From Ceratothoa steindachneri (taxonomy: Eukaryota; Arthropoda; Malacostraca; Isopoda; Cymothoidae), in contig OZ018321.1 in the NCBI GenBank assembly GCA_963969495.1, positions 66,353,035 to 66,417,034 on the forward strand: a stretch of DNA of 64,000 nucleotides, read 5' to 3'. Positions 1 to 13,451 of the stretch are shown here, piece by piece; position 1 is the first letter of the stretch, and the number at the start of each line of letters is the position of its first letter. The translations under genes and the position numbers were made by a program. Below the pieces are notes generated by a model that saw only the letters and a list, made by a program, of their open reading frames with translations, was not told the DNA's origin and searched no databases.

Positions 1-599
1 TTCTTAAATTCGATAATAATAATAATAATACTGCTAAGGCTACAACGCATTAAATAAATCATTTTACAGGAGAGCGGCTACCAGAGCGCGACATTCCTCA
101 TTTCACGCATTGGTGCGGTTAAATTTCTCGCTTTCTACAACACACAAAGGAAACCACTTTACAGTGAGCGTGGATTAATCAAAAACCAAAATTAAGTATA
201 ATAATGAAAGCATGCTAGCCTGTCGCCATATAAATAAGGACGCTTTTGCTCTATTTTCTGTTGGGTGATAATGAGTCAACTCCATTGTCTGTTAAAAGTT
301 GCTTGGGCTCACACAACAACAAAATAAACGGAACAAACCTTCAGATGCATTTCTTAAAAATAGGTGACTTGCGCGGGTACTCAGTCCCGACGCACCAAGT
401 AATCTATGTCTACAACAAAAGAGGCGAATACCAGAAGTTGCAAAGTGAAACCTAGAAACAGGAAGACTCTTTTCTAGCCTGCAAATTCATAACTGACACT
501 GGCCTAATTCTAGTGGATATCCACTTCAGTTCAACAATACAAGAGCTATAAATAGTTGTCCCTCTCCTAGCATTTACTAACTACAACCTTCTCTCTCTT
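1..599. other. unassigned AT-rich sequence
   Basis: No feature is recognised here. A 69-codon open frame at 246-455 (+) has no motif I know. The stretch lies just upstream of the non-LTR remnant and may include the worn 5' part of its endonuclease, but I cannot show that. Confidence 0.3.
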
Positions 600-2450
600 G
601 TCGGGAATTTAAGCGCACCCCATCCTACACTACTTTCTCTCACCTCAAATAATCCGGGTAAATATCTAACTGGTGCCTTACGGCAACGTCGCTGCGATCA
701 CACAAGTCCGGCCTTTCCCACATATTTGCGCTACGCGGAGGGAATTCATGTCAATAAATTGTCTTCTACAATGACCACACCATACGCTTCAACACTAACA
801 TATTCCTAGGTCCCTTGGTACTATCTGATCACATCCATATATACTTCCTACTATACTCTTTACCTATCCTAATACCATACCACCATTCTACGACTACTAA
901 AACACAAACTGGAAAGAGTTCAAAAGTCATATCACCAAGAACACGCTAGTCGACATGAATCTCCTCCAGAACGCTAACTTCACACCCTTTGACAACCACT
1001 GGAGCACAGCCCTGAACAACATAAACATCATGTAACAGGTACAAACATCTCAAGACACATGCATTAAAAACTTCTACTTTCTCATATACACACCAAGAGT
1101 CATAACAATGTACACTATCCAGTACGAGAGAGGGCCACAACCACATGACATCACGCATCTATGTGCCCGTATTCTACAATGTGGGCAACTGAATTAAAAC
1201 CGCTAGTGGTGCGAGATGAACAGCAAATCGGAAGATTCTAGCTATACTGACCCTTTCTTGTTCTGGCGCTGCGTGAAGAAGATATTAAGCACGAAAGCAC
1301 CAAAACCAATTTCCCTACAAAACAATCACGGCACACTTACTAGCACTAATGACATCGACGACTCATTCAGGTTCTACTGGAGGATGGTACATACACACAA
1401 AGAGCAGTTATCCGAAGACCGTAAGTGATATCGGCTCCACAATGAAAATCTTGGGCACCACCGCCTGCTAAGAATTGAGGTGCTCGGAAACTTTTCAAAT
1501 TCACACTACTATCAGCGTCAAGGAAACAAAACACTACATCAGACGAACACAAACACGCCCCGACACTTCCTTCCTCCAAGCCACAATAATCCATCACCGT
1601 CTCGAAAATATTAACTCTACACTGACACACCTATTCAACGCCTCATTCACCTCTTGACATTTACCCAAACTATTCAAAACATACGACAACATTCGACTCC
1701 ATAAGCAAAACAAAAACTCTAAATACGCGAACATTACAGGCTTATTGCACTCATAGAGCATCAAGGCAAAATACTTGAACGTACGGTCAACAACCATCTT
1801 AGAAATTTTATGAAGGAGGATAACTGGTTATCCACATGATAAGATGATAATTATATGGACAAGTGTCTCATTTCCATGAATCCTCTGCAGCCACAGATGA
1901 AAATATACTTCTAGCGTGATCACTACGTGCATAATATACAAAGACAGACACGCCAGACTTAAACTACCCAGCTCCCAAATGACTTATAATCTTTACACGA
2001 AGATAATAGAGGCCACATTTGGAAAGTACCTACACCACCTGTTACAACAAAACATCACACAAACAAGAAAAAACACACCATAAAATAGATACAAGGTTTT
2101 TACCCTGACAGCCACAAACCAAGACTATACTCATACTAAATATTAGCTCGAACACTCCTAAAATATGGACGATTTACACTCAGAGTAGGAAATCACACAT
2201 GATAGAGGAAAGCACAGTTGTTTCAGAACTTTGCTCTGAGAAGTGCCTGCCGCTCTCCTGGATACACACTCATACCGACACTACACGAAAACAACAATGC
2301 CATACCACTCACCATATACACACAAACATGCTTAACACGTCATACAACACACTACATTGGCATTGACATAACCTGTAGCTCTAGACTACCAGAAATACGA
2401 TTACATACTTTAGCAGTATCATGAATATCGTGTTTTTTTACAAGCGCCTC
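600..2450 (+). pseudogene. decayed Jockey-like non-LTR retrotransposon, endonuclease end to reverse transcriptase
   Basis: This was the pol protein of a non-LTR retrotransposon (endonuclease plus reverse transcriptase). The end of the endonuclease shows a Ser-Asp-His triplet near 825-835. The endonuclease-RT linker is the open frame at 1216-1428, with the FWRCVKK motif followed by an FRFYWR motif. The RT start follows near 1690-1830, including the stretch EHQGKILERTVNNHLRNF and then EDNWLST. Frame changes and stops occur throughout. An Ala-Arg-Leu-Lys remnant near 1955 aligns with the block after the first catalytic aspartate of the RT; the aspartate itself is not readable. The assignment to Jockey-type elements rests on block order and sequence; the exact clade is inference. 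No 5' end, poly-A tail or target duplication is visible. Confidence 0.65.
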
Positions 2451-4640
2451 ATCCTTTCACTCCTTCCTCCCACTTACCGCACTAATACTAATACAATACC
2501 ACCATATAAATACAAACAAAAATTGACTACGCATCGGTGTCTAGCCACTAACCTTTAACTTTTTCTATCCCCTCTTTAATTTTTCCTGAAACTTTTTCTT
2601 CCTTACCCAATCTCTGTACTTCAAAGGTCATCCTCGTACTCATCTTTGTATTCACCTCACTCACAAGAAGGATTCTTGGCAAAGGATAAAGCGATCCCCA
2701 TTTTATTTGAGGGTATTGTAAAAATAACATTAAAAAACTCCAAGGCATGAAGGTAGCGGACATAATTAAGAAATCACACGCACGTATTTAAAATGTTGCA
2801 GGCAACATTCGATATGCTCAACAAGCCACCCCAAAACTGCATTTTTCTATTCATTATGCGTTTTCCATTCGAGCATATCGAAATCGAGAAGCATATCAGC
2901 ATACAACTCTGCTTTAACTGGTATAAGATGGAGACCAGCACGATAAAACTATGCACCGAAACTGAGGCCAGCGTCTCTGACGGAGTGAGACTAGGAAAAT
3001 ACCAGAGGATTACTGTTAAAGGAAAATGATTTTAGAAAGGATAAAAGTGAAGAAATAGAAGAAACCGAAAGAAAAGAACGCTACCAAAGCAGCCATGACC
3101 AAACAACAGTTCAAAAGATGAAGTAAACTAAAATCCACCTCACCGTCCGAAATGATCATCGATGAAAATACTGAGGCATATGATTTAGGCAAACGTCATG
3201 AACATAGGCAAATCCCGCACATTCGCGGAAACACTAAACAATATGCTGGTTGCTGTTTAAAAAGGAGATGAATTTAATGTGGTACCCGGAGAGCAATCGT
3301 TCTACAGATATTTTAAACTCAATCGTGGCCTAAAACATTGGGTGAACTTCTCAACAAGAAAATAAATACAATGAGGTCAACGATGAAAATAAAATAAGAA
3401 AACAAAAGCGACCAAATGGGCATCACCGTGAGTGTTGAAGCTTAAGAAATCAGTCACAAATTCTAGAACTGTGGCGACTACTTCCTCCCAAGTGAGAACA
3501 AACAAGAGGCCGTAATAAAAGTCCTACGTAAAGAAAAATGTAAATGGGCCTACATAGGTGAATAGTATAGGAAGAGAGTAAAATATTGAAATGTTACTCT
3601 TTCGGGACAAGTTCAGGATTTATCCTAGGGATTGGATAACTCTCAACAAAACCACATCAAAGAAATGAGGTGTGTAAACTTTAGATGGGCAGTCGATTCT
3701 TTCAATCTTTCCAACATGGAAACTATCGAGGACAACAGACCTTTATACAAAGTACTTGTACATAATGGCAAATGGTAGGAGAGGAAGAGAATTTAGTACT
3801 TCGCAAATGAATAATGATGATTAGATGGGTAACAAATCTCCTTGAGATAACATCTGGCTAAACCAATTACTAATAAAAATTATAATCAAATCTTTCATTT
3901 TTGATTTAAACTCATCGGGTGATCCTTTTGGCAGAAGTGTTGTATCAATAAGAAGAGCCATCAAGTTCAAAGAGCTTAACATTTTCGAGGCCTAATTGGG
4001 CTAAGAAATGAAACTTATATATCTCAAGCCACAAGCTATCAACCCCTAGACGGAATTTCATTCCATTTCCCAAATTCATTCCTATTTTCAGCACAGGCCT
4101 CCGTGTAATATTTATGAGAGCCATTAATACCTAATGCACAAAAATGGCGAACAAAGAAAATGAAACATAATTTGTGAAAACTTAGAAATGTTGATCGAAA
4201 GAAAGAGATTCAAGAGGATAATCTACACTTTCCAGCATAATTCACTGACAATGCAGCTACAACATCAGATGATAATCTAATAATCGATTATAGGCAATTT
4301 AACATTCTCATGCAGCCCGACAACATTTTAAAATCCCATCTAACCCAATCTAATTGATTTGAACGTGGAGGAAATCGATGAAGAAAACGAGCTTTTGGTA
4401 CCAGATATCTCTGCGGCAGAAGACATCAAAGTTTCAAGAGTGGGACGCAACACACTCTTTCACCATCAATGAACGGAAAATGAGGGAAAAGGACAAACAA
4501 TAAGCGACACTTACGAATCGATAGCTCATCTCGGAAAAAGAAAAACAGAATATACAGCGTTAAATCGTAAAAAAAGAGACATCCTATTAATGACTAAAAT
4601 GAAAAGAAACCCATAATGTAATATTTCTATAACAAACGAA
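2451..4640. other. unassigned sequence
   Basis: No gene or repeat family is recognised. Short open frames (for example 2793-3029 +) overlap an AT-rich stretch and show no known motif. A 12-bp inverted repeat (ATATGCTC/GAGCATAT) near 2810 and 2872 is too small to interpret. The last part may be the 5' end of the following non-LTR remnant. Confidence 0.3.
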
Positions 4641-5950
4641 CAAGAAACAATTTTAAGGAACAAAACACTAGAAGAATGGGTTAGACCTTATTGGAAGTGA
4701 GTGTTCTTAATCGTACCTCAAGAAGACACGAAGATAAACCAAGAAATAGACAAAATGTTTAATGAGAATTTGGGTATCAAAATAGAAAAAAATTCTCAAG
4801 AGACAGTTAACAAACAACAGATAAGATATGTTCTGGGAGCAGACGCCATCGTAACCCTGAAGAAGTAAAATGGGACTTAAGTTTTTTCGAAAAAAGAGCT
4901 CCAGCCCACTCAAGTAATCACGGAGACCACCCTGACCTGGGCACCTGAAAATAATATGACTTACACCACGAACATTTTTAATGCTTACCTAAACATTGGT
5001 TACTTATAAAATGGCGTCAAACTCGGCATGATTATATTCGTTGCAAAAACAGGGAAAGCACCCAGTCTCCTCACTCGCTACAGACTTACATATCCATTCT
5101 GATCTTCGTAGGAATAATTTTCGAAAGATCCTTAATATAAGAGAGAATAGATTGAAGATCACAACTTGTACAACGGATACGAGTTCAGATTCTGCAAAGT
5201 TAGAGACACGAAAATGTTAATTGGTATCATCACTAAAAAGAGGATCAATGACAAAGAGAGGACAAGTACAACAATCTCGTACAGTGGGATGTCGAAAAGG
5301 CGTTTGATAATTTAGGAATCAATAGCATACAGCATACGATCTTAAATATCTAAATAAACAACAAAATAGGGAGAATTATTTGTGAATATCTCACAGATAG
5401 AAGAGCTTCTGGTATTTTAAATCTATACGAAATGACCGAATTTGAACTGGTGGAAGGAATCCTCAGCAGAATCTGCCTTAGCTCTATGCTGTACACTATT
5501 GAAACAGTGGTACTGCTACCACCCAGATCCTAGTCGCTGACGATATAACGTAATTATTTGTCAGTGAGTACAGAAACAGAGGAGACAATGAGCCTTGAAG
5601 TAAAAAGCTAAATTTTAACCTTTCTATATAACGTCACCAACAATGCTGACCTCCTTCAAATCCAAATTCGTCACCAAAAAAATAGATTGGTATGGAAGAG
5701 GAGCCATTGAGTACTACAAACAAGCCAGTAGTTAAAAAATACGAATATTTAGCTCTCAACGATTATAATTCAATATAGACGAAAAACTTGAGTATGAATT
5801 TACCTCCCAAACTTTGATTACTTTCTACTAGAAGAAAATATCATCAAATTAGGTTCAAGTTAAGACTACGATTAAGAAATACCATATGAAGACACCAAAT
5901 GTGTTCTTACCAAATTGAAATTATGAAGTTCAAAGTTCTAGGCACTAGTC
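4641..5950 (+). pseudogene. decayed non-LTR retrotransposon reverse transcriptase
   Basis: A second non-LTR RT remnant on the same strand as the one at 0.6-2.5 kb. Around 4950-5100 one frame reads IFNAYLNIGYL, then KLGMIIFVAKTGKAPS, matching the RT block that usually reads KPGKDP followed by SYRPISLL. Near 5280-5310 comes QWDVEKAFDN, the RT motif carrying the first catalytic aspartate. The glycine-rich VPQG block is worn to EGILSRICLSS near 5455-5490, and an ADDIT-like remnant near 5540 marks the catalytic Ala-Asp-Asp. Many stops and at least two frameshifts make it non-functional. Block order is seen; the clade (Jockey-like) is inference. Confidence 0.65.
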
Positions 5951-6206
5951 TAGTGAAAAAAGTAGTAACAAAGTGTTAATACAACAAACTAGTATATAAT
6001 TAGGAGCAAAGGAGAGAAATTAAATGGAAAGAAAAGTAGTAAAAAAGTGTTGTTTAAAAGCCTGTGAAATGTGAAGAGTGAAAAGTGAAAAAGGTAAGAG
6101 AACAGTAGAGTATTGAGCGTTAAATGGAACAACTATAGCGTTATTAACTCAACTAAAAACCGAATACGATGTCTACATACCAAGTTTTACAAAAGCGATG
6201 CAAGTG

Positions 6207-6690
6207 ATGGAAGTGAAAGGAATCGAGATCTTTGCTTTCCTGCGCACGGGCTTCAAAAAGTCCGATATCGCCAAACGGCTCAAGGTCAGCCAGATAACTA
6301 TCCACAGAGATGCGGAGAAGCTAAAGAACGGAGAAGACCTGAAAGATTAACCTCTTTCAGGAAGATCTCAAGTTCTCCACCATTTGGCTATGAAAAAAAC
6401 ATTGAAAATTGCTCCTAACCTTAAAATGACTGCACTGGCGAAGAAAAAGATGAAGACTAACATCTCAGTAGTCATAGTATACTAGGCCGTCAAGGAAGAG
6501 GCGAAAAGAGCTTGTGGTGCGTGGGAAGGCTATTCCTCACCGACCGTATGCAAAACAACGTCGGGACAGCTGTCGTTGCATTTCAATGACATGGCAATCG
6601 GATTCTCTTTTTTTATAATGACAAAACCTTCACGGTTGATCCGATAATCAAAAAGCCGAGCGACTGCATGCTAATCAGCGCCATCAATTC
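6207..6690 (+). pseudogene. Tc1/mariner transposase N-terminal fragment
   Basis: From the ATG at 6207 one frame reads through a helix-turn-helix DNA-binding domain (GFKKSDIAKRLKVSQITIH) to a Ser-Gly-Arg linker after an in-frame TAA near 6348. A second HTH remnant follows (NLKMTALAKKK). After a frame change near 6600 a worn catalytic-domain start appears (KTFTVDP in a shifted frame), typical of a Tc1-like subgroup just after the first catalytic aspartate. The rest of the DDE domain is missing, so this is a 5' fragment of a dead element. No terminal repeat is evident. Confidence 0.6.
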
Positions 6691-7189
6691 TTGGTACATA
6701 TTTATATTGAACATAAAGTGTGACTTTATTATGAGCTCAAAAAATTAAAAAGAAAAATAGACTTTAATTTGATTAAAAATTTTGACGTTAATATCAGCTC
6801 ATTAAATTAAATAGAAAAACTGAAACGATACAATATTTTTAGAGATAGATTTTGGTTAAATTTTCCATTTATCAAAGTTTGTTGCTTTTTGATATGATCA
6901 AAATAGGCTGTGCTGAGTTCTCGATATTTCTCTAGCAAAGAGCTTCTCTACCAGGCTAAAACGAACCCGGGCAAATAAAACTTTCAACCGTTGTTTTAAA
7001 TCTTATTCTGATTTAGAGTGAACATCTACCTCTGATCGGTATTTCCTAAACCTAGAATAATTTGGAACCTTCTCACTCAGTTGACCGTGCAGTTGCTTGG
7101 TCGCCAGCTAGAAGAAAAACACCTATCGGAGATGGTTCATATAGTGTTCTTTCCTAATAGATTGGATAAAATTATTCGAGCATTACAAC
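6691..7189. other. unassigned AT-rich sequence
   Basis: No motif or repeat recognised. It lies between a truncated Tc1-like fragment (+) and a non-LTR fragment (-). Confidence 0.3.
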
Positions 7190-7197
7190 CTTTACCA

Positions 7198-7518
7198 TCA
7201 ATTGATTTCCTTTGAAAGGCATGAGGTCCAGAACTGTACTGCATAGTCTAAATTGTGTCTGAATAATGAGCCATAATGTCTTACAACAGCTTTGTTATTC
7301 AGGGATTTGAATTGTCTTCTTATATAGCCAAACAGGTGCTTTCCTTTCTTCTTTACCTCAAAGTAGTCCTTGGGGAAATTCATACGATTGGTAATCAATA
7401 CCCTTGTGTCTTTCTTCCCATCGGTCATTTCCATGTGCATGAATCTTAGAATGTAATCAGATTCGGGATTTGCAGCCATGCTATGTCTCACCTTGCATTT
7501 GTCCAAATTCATAGGCAT
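7198..7518 (-). pseudogene. non-LTR retrotransposon RT C-terminal fragment
   Basis: A 106-codon frame encodes the thumb/C-terminal part of a non-LTR reverse transcriptase. It begins LDKCKVRH (family form: NVDKCKVLH), then LFGYIRRQFK, then LFRHNLDYAVQFW (family form: LVRPHLDYAVQFW). This is the same kind of element as the better preserved copy at 25.1-25.85 kb. No upstream RT core is recognisable, so it is a short isolated scrap, probably a 5'-truncated insertion. Confidence 0.65.
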
Positions 7519-7529
7519 CTGTTCGGTGT

Positions 7530-10185
7530 TTGATCACTCACCCTACTCATAGTATGCCTATTGGAAAAGTTTTTACGAATTTAGCTGATGCTGAGTAACC
7601 AAATAGTTTATTGTCGTACGCAAACGTAGCGATTTCCCTTACCAATCTTAATTAAGGTGATCGATTTAAAGGATAAAACGTAGAGGCTCAATAAGTGAGC
7701 TCTAAGAAAATTTGCTCTTGACCGATAGCAAGTCAGAGACTTGAAAACCAGCGCATTAGTTGGTGGCAATCAGGAAAACCACTATCAATATATTTTTTCA
7801 TTTTATCTCTTATTCTCAACAAACGCAACGTTGATTTAAGCTTTTATGGGGTACTTTATAAAATGCAATTCAAAATTACCAAAAAATAATGACTAACGCT
7901 TGTGATTGGTCGCAGTTATCTATCTCATGAATACCTTGAAGCAAATACATACCAGACAAGAGATAGTTTTAAATAAATGCTGAAAAATATTTCAGGAAAA
8001 ATTGGATAAAAATGTAGAAACAATAAAATAGGAGGTATAAAATTTGAAATAATAAATAATTCTGGCATATATGAAACTAGTGTTATCAGAAATGCAACGT
8101 AAATCAAGTAGGACATAGTCATAAAACGAGTAAAGGGAGAAAAAACCCCCAGTAAATTAAACGATAACAAAATGGTAGAAGGCCAGGATATAAAGAGTTG
8201 ACTCTCATATAGAATGCCAGAGAGCAGAAGAAGGAAACTTGCGCAACACTGAAACGAAGTAATAGACGGCCAAGATTTCTACCCAAAGTTATTATGCATA
8301 ATATAAGTAGAAAGTTAAAATACATATTCCACAATCAATCAAACATTTGTGTTAAATTTATCTAAACAAATAGACGTAAATGGTTCATGAAAATGGCTTT
8401 ATAGTTGTAAGCTACAAGAGTGGAAAGTGTAGCATGGTGAGGGAAGATTTCTTTTACAAGTGTGACTGCATTGTAGTAAGAGGGGAATAGAGCGTATCTT
8501 GCAGGCTAGTTTCCTTCTTAGCGGGCGCATGTAGAGGCACGGATAAGGATAATGGAGTGGAAGGAGCGGTATGCTCTTCGGAAATTTGCGTTTAAGATAT
8601 TTTTAGGTTACCTTGACCAATAAAGGTCACCCACAATGGAATGGACTGTTGTGTTATGAATGACGAAAGGTAACCACCAAAAAATCTTTCAGACCATCAA
8701 CTCAGCACAAAGTTGTTTGGTCAGCAGTGACCAGAAGGCGATGCAGTGCAGGCCAAAAGACTAAATGACAATTTTTAATATGTGTATATGTGGAAAAACC
8801 TTTCAATTTTCATCTCACTATCTCCTGCCTTCGTACTTTTCTTTGTACTTTAAATGCATAGGAATGTAATAGAGAGTCGCATTTTATGTTCAATATTTGT
8901 TGAACAACTTACGGATAGTCATTTATAAAAGTAAACTTGAATTGTGCCTTTTCTGCAACTTGAGTCTTGTAGAAGATTTGTATTCGTCTGCTATTTAAAA
9001 TTCTAAAGTATGTTCTATGTTACTGATAAGAAAATACGGATGTCACTCCAGTGAGAGGAAAACTTCTCAGGCAATACAGCGTTGAAATAACCCCAGCTCT
9101 TTTGGCCAAATATTGGTAACTTGATATTGTAATTAGAGTTTCAAATAAATCCCATTTATTGCTTACAGAACTAGGGCAACAGTGCTGGTTAACCCAAATT
9201 CAGCATCTGTCAATCCATAGAAACAGCAAGTGAGCATCACTTTGCCCGGCCGAGACAGCACTCGACTTTGCATAAGCAAAGATGCTATTCACACAAATAA
9301 TGGTTATCAGCATATTGCAAAGGGAGCAAAGAGACTACAGCAAAGAACAAGGAAGCCAACTAATAAGGCGAAGTTTCTTGCATTGGGAACATCATCTCTT
9401 ACTAATTCACAGTCAGGACCAAGGAATACCCAATTTCCTTGTACCAATTTGAAATAATCTTTTACAACTGACGACCAAGTTGTGATGGTATCCTTTGTGA
9501 ATGATCAGATAATCAGCAAAAAAAATTATTTTATTGCAATATCTAATCGACTGAAGATATACAGAGATGAAGAGATAGTGGGCGAGAGCTGAATTGAAAA
9601 AGAGTTTGTCTCAGACGGATCATATAAAACAAGGTAATTGTCTCGTCAACGTAAAGTGAACTTGAGATTTTTCGCTATCTTGAATTGATGTGTGGTGATT
9701 TATTCAATTTAATATTATTTTTTTAAATTTTGGAATAAATTTTAGCAATGTTCTAACCTTTCATTGCAAAATATGAGCTTGTAATCGTCTGTCGTCTTTC
9801 CTTTACAGGAGGCAGCATAAGCGATTAATTATTTCATATTTTAGTCTCGATCATATTATACTTCAGAACGAAGCACCCACTTCCATTCCTGCCTTGATAT
9901 CGCCCATTTTCTATTTTAATCCCATAATTTATGCATTCAATTGTTAACTCAGTACAATTATCTGTCTTTTTTACTCTTTTTATTCATGGGCGATGTGAGA
10001 TTATACCATGGTTTATCACTTAGGTATTTTGTGTTTTGCACATGAGAAGTTTTGCAGCCTGTGTCGCAATGGGCAAAGTAATTTCTAGCTTTTCGTATGC
10101 ATATTTATATTTTTTAGCAAGTGAATCATGAAAGTAGCCAAGTAATTATTTTGACTTGAAGAGAGAGTCACATGTTATCTCGTTT
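7530..10185. other. unassigned sequence
   Basis: No gene is recognised in about 2.65 kb. Frames on the minus strand at 7925-8334 are hydrophobic, AT-driven and without motifs. A 75-codon frame at 9230-9457 (+) has no known similarity. I see no tandem repeat or terminal inverted repeat. Confidence 0.3.
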
Positions 10186-10476
10186 TATCTCCTTATAATA
10201 GTTGTTTGGCTTGCAGTTTTCTACTTTTTCTGTTTCTTCTGTTTAAATGAATTAGTTACTTAGCTTTGAGAATCTTTGATTCAAACGCAAAATTCTATCG
10301 CATAAATAGCCGAAGCCAGCCCCTCGGGGTAGGGGACAATGGGGGACTTCCATGGAATGTCCCGGTAGCGCTTGGAAAAATCTTATCTCATTATAATAGT
10401 TGTTTGGCTTGCAGCTTTCTTCTTTTTCTGTTTCTTATGTTTAAATGAATTAGTTACTTAGCTTTGAGAATCTTTG
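10186..10476. repeat. 93-bp direct repeats flanking a 112-bp unit
   Basis: The segments 10186-10278 and 10384-10476 are direct repeats of the same length with only a few differences, both running from TATCT to AATCTTTG. They enclose one copy of the palindrome-rich unit described separately. The second unit copy at 13.1 kb lacks these flanks, so the 93-bp sequence belongs to this site rather than to the unit. Confidence 0.75.
10277..10388 (+). repeat. 112-bp palindrome-rich interspersed unit, copy A
   Basis: A 112-bp unit shared, with about five substitutions by eye, with 13096-13207. It is GC-richer than its surroundings and contains two near-perfect palindromes: CCCCTCGGGGTAGGGG and GACTTCCATGGAATGTC. 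It has no coding capacity. It could be a small non-autonomous mobile unit or a derivative of a structured RNA; the family is unknown to me. Confidence 0.7.
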
Positions 10477-13095
10477 CTTCCTGGTCATTCAGAAAAGCGA
10501 TTCTTACCAGCATAACCGGGTTTAACATGAAAACCATGCTACAGCTAACATTAAGAGGATTATGTGCCTTCCATGCCACAACATCCGCCGTTGTGTTTGA
10601 TCCCGACCGTAAACCCTGTAGCAATATATCTTCTTCATATTTTCAACTACTTACCTACCTACAGATGGTTTAGATACAAAATTATTTTTATTTAGAACTT
10701 TTAATCCAACATAACACCCTGGACCAGTAGTATAGCCTGTACAAAATTAAAACAAGCACAAATTGAAATATCATCATAGGTGGCGACATCTCGAAAATTC
10801 ATTCAGTAACGGGCTAGTTTTTAGAGCTCTCAACTCATCTTTCAGCTGTACTCTGACCATTGTGTTTCGACTATGCTACTTTATACAGAACCAAATCAAA
10901 GGGAAAGGAACACGAATAGTAACGCGAGAATTCTCGAAACGATTACTGCACTAAGAAAGAAAAAAAATCACATATTGCTTTTGTCTCTTGATTAATCAGC
11001 GCAAGCAGGGACATCTACAGACCAAGTAGATGGTTAAAATTGGACTGAGCAAAAAAGGGAAACAGATGTGACCACCGGACCAATGGAGGCATCTGCAATT
11101 AGAGGAGAAAGAATAACGGCAAATCAGACAAAGGAGAAAGATGGAAAATATTAGATTGTTTCATATGTAATGGTAGACATGTTACAGTAATTTGGAATAA
11201 AGGGGGCGATTCGTATGATAGTGCCTAGTAAAAGCAACAAGGTTAGATAAATAACGCAAAAAATCTTGGTCATTCAGGTATCTGAAAAAAAATCATTGTA
11301 ATCCTTTATGAATTCTAATTGGTATGATTGAAACACACGCAAGAAGTAATTGTATATGATTTTGTAGCAAAAACATTGAGGGTTAAGAAATTTAAAATAA
11401 GAAATGTCCAGCGGTTATTAATTCCATGTTGAGCCAAATCATTTTTGTAGCAAAATCTCAATCTTTCAATTTTACTGATCAAACATATTACCGCAAGACT
11501 ATGGAGTTGCAATGTATTATTCTGGACCATTTTTGCAAAATACATTCAACCAAGTGTGATTGAGCCTCAAAATACCATTCATTAAAGAGAACGGAGAGAG
11601 CACCGTCTTGTACCTTTTACAATAATTTTTAGGCCCATAAATAACCACTATCTAAAAAAATGAACATTCCTTGAGTGTCCATAAGAAATTATACTGCGCA
11701 GAAAAGGCAGAGATTTGTCTATTTTAAATGGGAGGCGCCTCATAGAGGAATAATTATTAAAATAGCTTTCTAGAAGAAGTAAGCTAAGTGCTGTTTGTTA
11801 GAAATTTTGAGTGGCACTTTGAATGATGATAACATTTTCTCGATAGGTGTGCATGGAACTTAAATAGACTTTAGCCTGTTTATGTTTTGTTTAGTAATGC
11901 ATGAACTAATTTGCCTACAAAAGAGTGATGAGCCTAAAGATAGAAAATTATCCTTACTTTTTCCAACCAACTTGTGACTAAAACCTTGCCTCAACCCGTC
12001 ATCTCTAAACAGGTGACGCTGTCAACAAATGCACTCCCATATATTTACCCATTTCCCACCTATTTGGTTACTTTTTTACTCTTTCGTCACGGAGCGAAAA
12101 TTCCTTCTTTTATTTCCATCATTTCCTTTCCTTTCCCTTAAAAAATATTAAATCAAAAGAAAGATTTAGAAACGGAGAAAATAGGAAAACTATTTTAACC
12201 ACTATATGAACCTTGTCGTAGAAAAGGCTCCCGACGATATACTATATATCTATTCTTTGTGGGGATTATTCTATATTCGAGTGCAGGGTTTAATCAGATG
12301 GCCGAGAATGACTCTATGTTAATAAATAGGCCTGGAGAGTGCTTATTTATCTTCAATATACTTAAGAAGTGGAACGGAGAAAAGGATAAATAATATTGCA
12401 GGCATTAATATAATAGAATTTTATTAATTAATCTAACAAAACAACAGATGGAAAATATTTACATGACCGGGAAAAAATGGGTGATACACATGAAATGAAA
12501 AAGGTCATGGGATAAATTTGACTAAGAGGAGGATTAAGATTTCGAGAGGTTTAAAATGACAAAACAAACAGGAAGGGAAAGGGGTGGCTAGATCCGTGTT
12601 AAAGCACAGTGTCAGTTGGCACAAAGTTAAATAGTTAAATGCAATTCGTAGCTTGCGTATTTATAAGATCGTTGTGCAGAGGAAGGCGATTTGAAGGAAT
12701 GGCTTCAGTCTGACTGGTGATTTCCTTCCCAGTAGGAGGGGTTTTTAGGGTGGTTGTCTTTAACGAGGGGGGAAGGACTGACTTCGAGGAGTGAGAGCGA
12801 AGTGGGGCTTGGAAGTACGAGCGATCCTGGAGACAGGATACCAGAGATGTTCTGGATGAACAATTGAGGTTATTGGTGTAACCAAGCGTTCTCTTGAAGA
12901 ACGCTGACTGTTATAAAGTTGTTCTCTTTCTGAACAACAGGGAGGGCCCTGTTGGCTTGGCGTCTCGAAGGGCATCAACCTTGGCACTCAAGGATATTGT
13001 TCTCTTCTGGACAATAAGGGGGTTCTCAGGGTAGAGTTCCTAGTTGCACAAGGGAGACCGGATTGGCGTGATAATTCGCGAAGATAATCGGGATC
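10477..13095. other. unassigned sequence
   Basis: About 2.6 kb with no recognised gene, repeat or RNA. Frames at 10763-10954 (+), 11315-11545 (-) and 12760-12987 (-) show no domain. Base composition rises in GC towards 12.7-13.1 kb without any readable family. Confidence 0.3.
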
Positions 13096-13207
13096 TGATT
13101 CAAACGCGAAATTCTATCGCATAAATAGCCGGAGCCAGCCCCTCGGGGTAGGGGACAATGGAAGACTTCCATGGAATGTCCCGGTAGCGCTTGGAAAAAT
13201 CTTATCT
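13096..13207 (+). repeat. 112-bp palindrome-rich interspersed unit, copy B
   Basis: Second copy of the unit at 10277-10388, in the same orientation 2.8 kb downstream. It keeps both palindromes. Its flanks differ from copy A, which places the unit ends at about TGATTCAAACG on the left and AAAAATCTTATCT on the right. Confidence 0.7.
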
Positions 13208-13451
13208 TCCAATAAGCCTAATTTAATCTGGCCAGATCGACGCCTGCAGGCAAACGGGGGATTGAACTTCTTTGATTAAACTTGAAGCGGGGGAATATAT
13301 TACTCGAGTATCGTGGGCGATAAGAACGCCATTCTTCTCTCTCTCGCAGGATGCACGTGGGAAGCATGAGTTTCAATATGTGTTAGAAGCGAGGCGCGGC
13401 CGCCTTAGGCAATTATATCACATACCTGGATCATCAGGCGTTCATGTTTGT

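Noticed and set aside
2793..3029. 78-codon frame over a short inverted repeat
   Set aside because: No motif, no relatives recognised, and open on both strands.
7925..8334. Hydrophobic minus-strand frames resembling membrane proteins
   Set aside because: They follow from AT-rich composition, lack conserved motifs and have no supporting context.
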